Origin: CAZKTF01 sp964555565
GTDB taxonomy: Bacteria > Planctomycetota > JAJSAM01 > JAKLKS01
DNA length: 13,857 bases
Direction of reading: 5' to 3'
NCBI GenBank assembly: GCA_964555565.1
Contig: CAZKTF010000087.1
Location: 1 to 13,857, forward strand
In this document: positions 12,096 through 13,857 of the stretch, piece by piece
How positions within the stretch are numbered: position 1 is the stretch's first letter
Layout: each line of letters starts with the position of its first letter
Notes under the pieces: generated by a model
What the model saw: only the letters and a program-made list of their open reading frames with translations
Databases searched by the model: none
What the model was told of the DNA's origin: nothing
Made by a program: the position numbers and the translations under genes

Positions 12096-13685
12096 TTGCG
12101 CCCGGAAACGGCAATCCTGATCGTGAATGGGGGTCCCGATCCGCCCTGCGGCAGGTGGCTGGAGCTCTGCCTGGGGTCCATCCGCCGACACACTCCCCCG
12201 GGCACGTTCCGGCTCCTTGTCTGGAACAACAACGCCGCGGACTCCTGGGTCGATGATCTCGTCGTTGGCGGACGCGACGGCGAGGTCATGAAGCCGGGTC
12301 GGGGTGAGAGTCTGGCACACCCCCATGCGGTCCCACTGCAGCGTCTCTTCGACCGTGCTCGGGCAGATGGACACGATGTGGTCGTCACGCTGGACAGCGA
12401 TGCTTTCCCCATTCGTACGGGGTGGCTCGAGGCCTTGCGTTCCCCCCTGGAGCAGGGAGCGGCGGTCGCGGGAGTGTGGAGAGACGACAACCGCGACGTC
12501 ATCGAACCCTACGTCCACCCGTGTTGCCTCGCCATCAAGACGAAGACGGTGCTCGACCTCGGGCTCAGGTTCGACAAGTTCCCCTGGGAGATGGGCGAGG
12601 TCCAGGACACGCTGTCTGCGTTCACTCGGGTCGCCCTCGAGAAGGGGCTACCGCTCCATCGGTGGTACCGGAGCAACCGCAACTCGGTGGATCCTCTTAT
12701 GGGCGGGCTCTACGGGGACTACCTGTACCACCAGGGCGCCACCACGCGGAGGGCGACCCGGTACTGGGGCAAGTCGCGTGATCCCGATTGGGAGGCGGAG
12801 ATCCGCCGTTTCAGGGAGGAATGTGCCCGTCTTGCCTTCTCCGACATGGATGGATTCGCAGCATGGATGCGAGGGCGACCCGTTCATTCCTCTGGCTCCC
12901 CCCCGGTTGCCCTGATCCTCGTTCTAGGCATGCGTTGGTCGGGTGTCGGCGTGCTCGTGTCGTGCCTTCAGGCATGCGGGGTGCCGTTCCCGGGCTATCC
13001 CTCGAGGCTCCACGTATCTCCGCGCGTCTCCAAACTGCTCCGCGATCTGGAAGACGCTAGCCAGGAGATGACGTCCGGAGCCCGTGCCGAGGTTGAGCGA
13101 CGAGCCATGGATGCCCTAGCAGCACTCGATGCTGACGGTCCTGTTGGTCTCGCCGGGCCGGCGGTCCTAGAGACGGTTGGAACTTGGAAACGGCTGGCCC
13201 CGGGTCGCGTGGCTGTCCTAGGCACCTTCTCCCACCCCACGCGTGCGACCCGGTTACTGCACGCCGTAGATCCCGTCGCTGGTCGTCGTGGCCTCGACCG
13301 GTGGATCGACTTCCATCATCGACTCCGACTGTTACAGGCCACCGCTCCCTTCCCTCTTGTTGAGTACGGTGATTCGGCCCCTCGAGACTACGCGCGGCGT
13401 GTTGGCGCCCTCGCCATCTCACTCGGAGTTGATCCGGACGTTCGGATCCTGGGCGAACTCGCCGAGGAGGAAGGAGTGGAGCCCCTCGAGCCCACGGTCG
13501 CCCGATCCGAGGCGGCCCACTTGCTGTACCTTGAGCTTCAAGGCAGCGCGTCCGGAGGATCCACCCCGAGCCTTGGGGGGCTGATCTGGGACTTCAAGTG
13601 CCGCTGCGCCGACTGGAACCCCGGGCGCTCCAGAAGGTCGCTGGTCGGGCGCCTGCTTCGGACTTGGAGGTCACGCCGGTCCTAG
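12096..13685 (+). CDS. Glycosyltransferase fused to degenerate sulfotransferase-like domain
   Basis: A 529-residue protein that seems to have two parts. Residues 1 to about 250 look like a GT-A glycosyltransferase: ETAILIVNGG opens it, LLVWNNNA follows at 40-47, and LDSDAFP at 99-105 holds a DxD-type motif (D100, D102). PYVHPCCLAI and FPWEMGEVQDTL follow. From about 272 the sequence resembles a sulfotransferase P-loop fold. LGMRWSGVGV (277-286) stands where GMHRSGTS would bind the PAPS 5' phosphate, and a TFSHPTRATRLL segment stands where the 3' phosphate motif is expected; WIDFHHRLRLLQ and LAISLGVDPDV also fit. The key Arg, Thr and Ser residues are changed, so sulfation activity is doubtful. 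The start is TTG 12096, set by AGGAGG. Both domain assignments are by eye. Confidence 0.72.
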   Translation: MRPETAILIVNGGPDPPCGRWLELCLGSIRRHTPPGTFRLLVWNNNAADSWVDDLVVGGRDGEVMKPGRGESLAHPHAVPLQRLFDRARADGHDVVVTLDSDAFPIRTGWLEALRSPLEQGAAVAGVWRDDNRDVIEPYVHPCCLAIKTKTVLDLGLRFDKFPWEMGEVQDTLSAFTRVALEKGLPLHRWYRSNRNSVDPLMGGLYGDYLYHQGATTRRATRYWGKSRDPDWEAEIRRFREECARLAFSDMDGFAAWMRGRPVHSSGSPPVALILVLGMRWSGVGVLVSCLQACGVPFPGYPSRLHVSPRVSKLLRDLEDASQEMTSGARAEVERRAMDALAALDADGPVGLAGPAVLETVGTWKRLAPGRVAVLGTFSHPTRATRLLHAVDPVAGRRGLDRWIDFHHRLRLLQATAPFPLVEYGDSAPRDYARRVGALAISLGVDPDVRILGELAEEEGVEPLEPTVARSEAAHLLYLELQGSASGGSTPSLGGLIWDFKCRCADWNPGRSRRSLVGRLLRTWRSRRS

Positions 13686-13788
13686 GTGGAGAACCCGCGC
13701 CGACGCACAGGTAGGTCTGAGGCTGCTAGGCATCCCAGGGACTGCTTCCCACAATGGGCTCTGCGGCGACTGAGAGCGAGGGTGACCT

Positions 13789-13857
13789 TTGAAGCGGGCG
13801 CTCGTCACGGGCATCACCGGGCAGGACGGCTCCTACCTGGCCGAGCTGCTGCTGCGG
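13789..13857 (+). CDS. gmd: GDP-mannose 4,6-dehydratase, N-terminal 23 codons
   Basis: The window ends 23 codons into this gene. MKRALVTGITGQDGSYLAE is the highly characteristic start of Gmd, with the NAD(P)-binding Rossmann motif GITGQDG. The enzyme converts GDP-mannose to GDP-4-keto-6-deoxy-mannose, the precursor of GDP-fucose, GDP-rhamnose and GDP-perosamine. The start is TTG at 13789-13791, with GAGG (13778-13781) seven bases before it. This gene points to a 6-deoxyhexose in the glycan made by the locus. The rest of the gene lies outside the window. Confidence 0.88.
   Translation, partial: MKRALVTGITGQDGSYLAELLLR

Overview
This window is part of a surface-polysaccharide (O-antigen or exopolysaccharide) biosynthesis locus. 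It comes from a very GC-rich bacterium with strongly GC-ending codons and frequent GTG and TTG starts. The genus cannot be read from the sequence. Short dispersed palindromes (GGGCGACCC-type and GGGGTTTACCCC-type) and a CCGTG-rich 9-nt tandem repeat suggest an environmental, high-GC, non-model phylum, but this is only inference. No rRNA, tRNA, CRISPR array or recognisable transposase is visible.

Layout. Positions 1-210 hold only repeats. Positions 211-2048 encode a NodB-like polysaccharide deacetylase and a zinc-ribbon SAM methyltransferase, coupled by a 4-bp overlap. This pair is bracketed by two copies of a 39-bp palindromic repeat. Positions 2240-3490 encode an AAA/DUF4143 ATPase unrelated to sugar chemistry. 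It is followed at once by a 5'-truncated second copy of the methyltransferase (about 3492-3806). A polyprenyl-phosphate-type glycosyltransferase (3811-4821) and another methyltransferase (4818-5576) complete the first + strand block.

On the - strand, a three-gene operon runs 9148 to 5491: zinc-ribbon methyltransferase, GT4-type glycosyltransferase, and a large multi-pass membrane protein. Its genes are linked by GTGA and ATGA stop/start overlaps, and its end overlaps the preceding + strand gene tail to tail by 86 bp. Divergent from it are a FemAB/GNAT-type acyltransferase (9252-10262) and a further methyltransferase (10264-11031) on the + strand. A convergent - strand methyltransferase of the Methyltransf_24 type (11197-11997) follows. 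Then comes a + strand protein (12096-13685) that appears to fuse a glycosyltransferase to a degenerate sulfotransferase-like domain. The window ends in the first 23 codons of GDP-mannose 4,6-dehydratase (13789 onward).

Working together, Gmd would supply a GDP-6-deoxyhexose precursor. The GT2, GT4 and fusion proteins would build the glycan, and the deacetylase, FemAB-like protein and five intact methyltransferases would decorate it. The multi-pass protein has an unassigned membrane role. Gaps between genes are all under 300 bp. The gap 11032-11196 shows no convincing terminator, and the gaps 11998-12095 and 13686-13788 show nothing I can support beyond ribosome binding sites.

The locus is visibly mosaic. 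GC-rich stretches (1 to about 3679, and about 7150 to 11030) alternate with less GC-biased ones (about 3680 to 7150, and 11030 to 13740). The first boundary coincides to within a few bases with the end of a 169-bp, 97%-identical tract shared by the two methyltransferase copies, which suggests recombination or gene conversion. I see no clear new defence or mobile system. The strongest leads are this rearranged methyltransferase/ATPase junction and the glycosyltransferase-sulfotransferase-like fusion.
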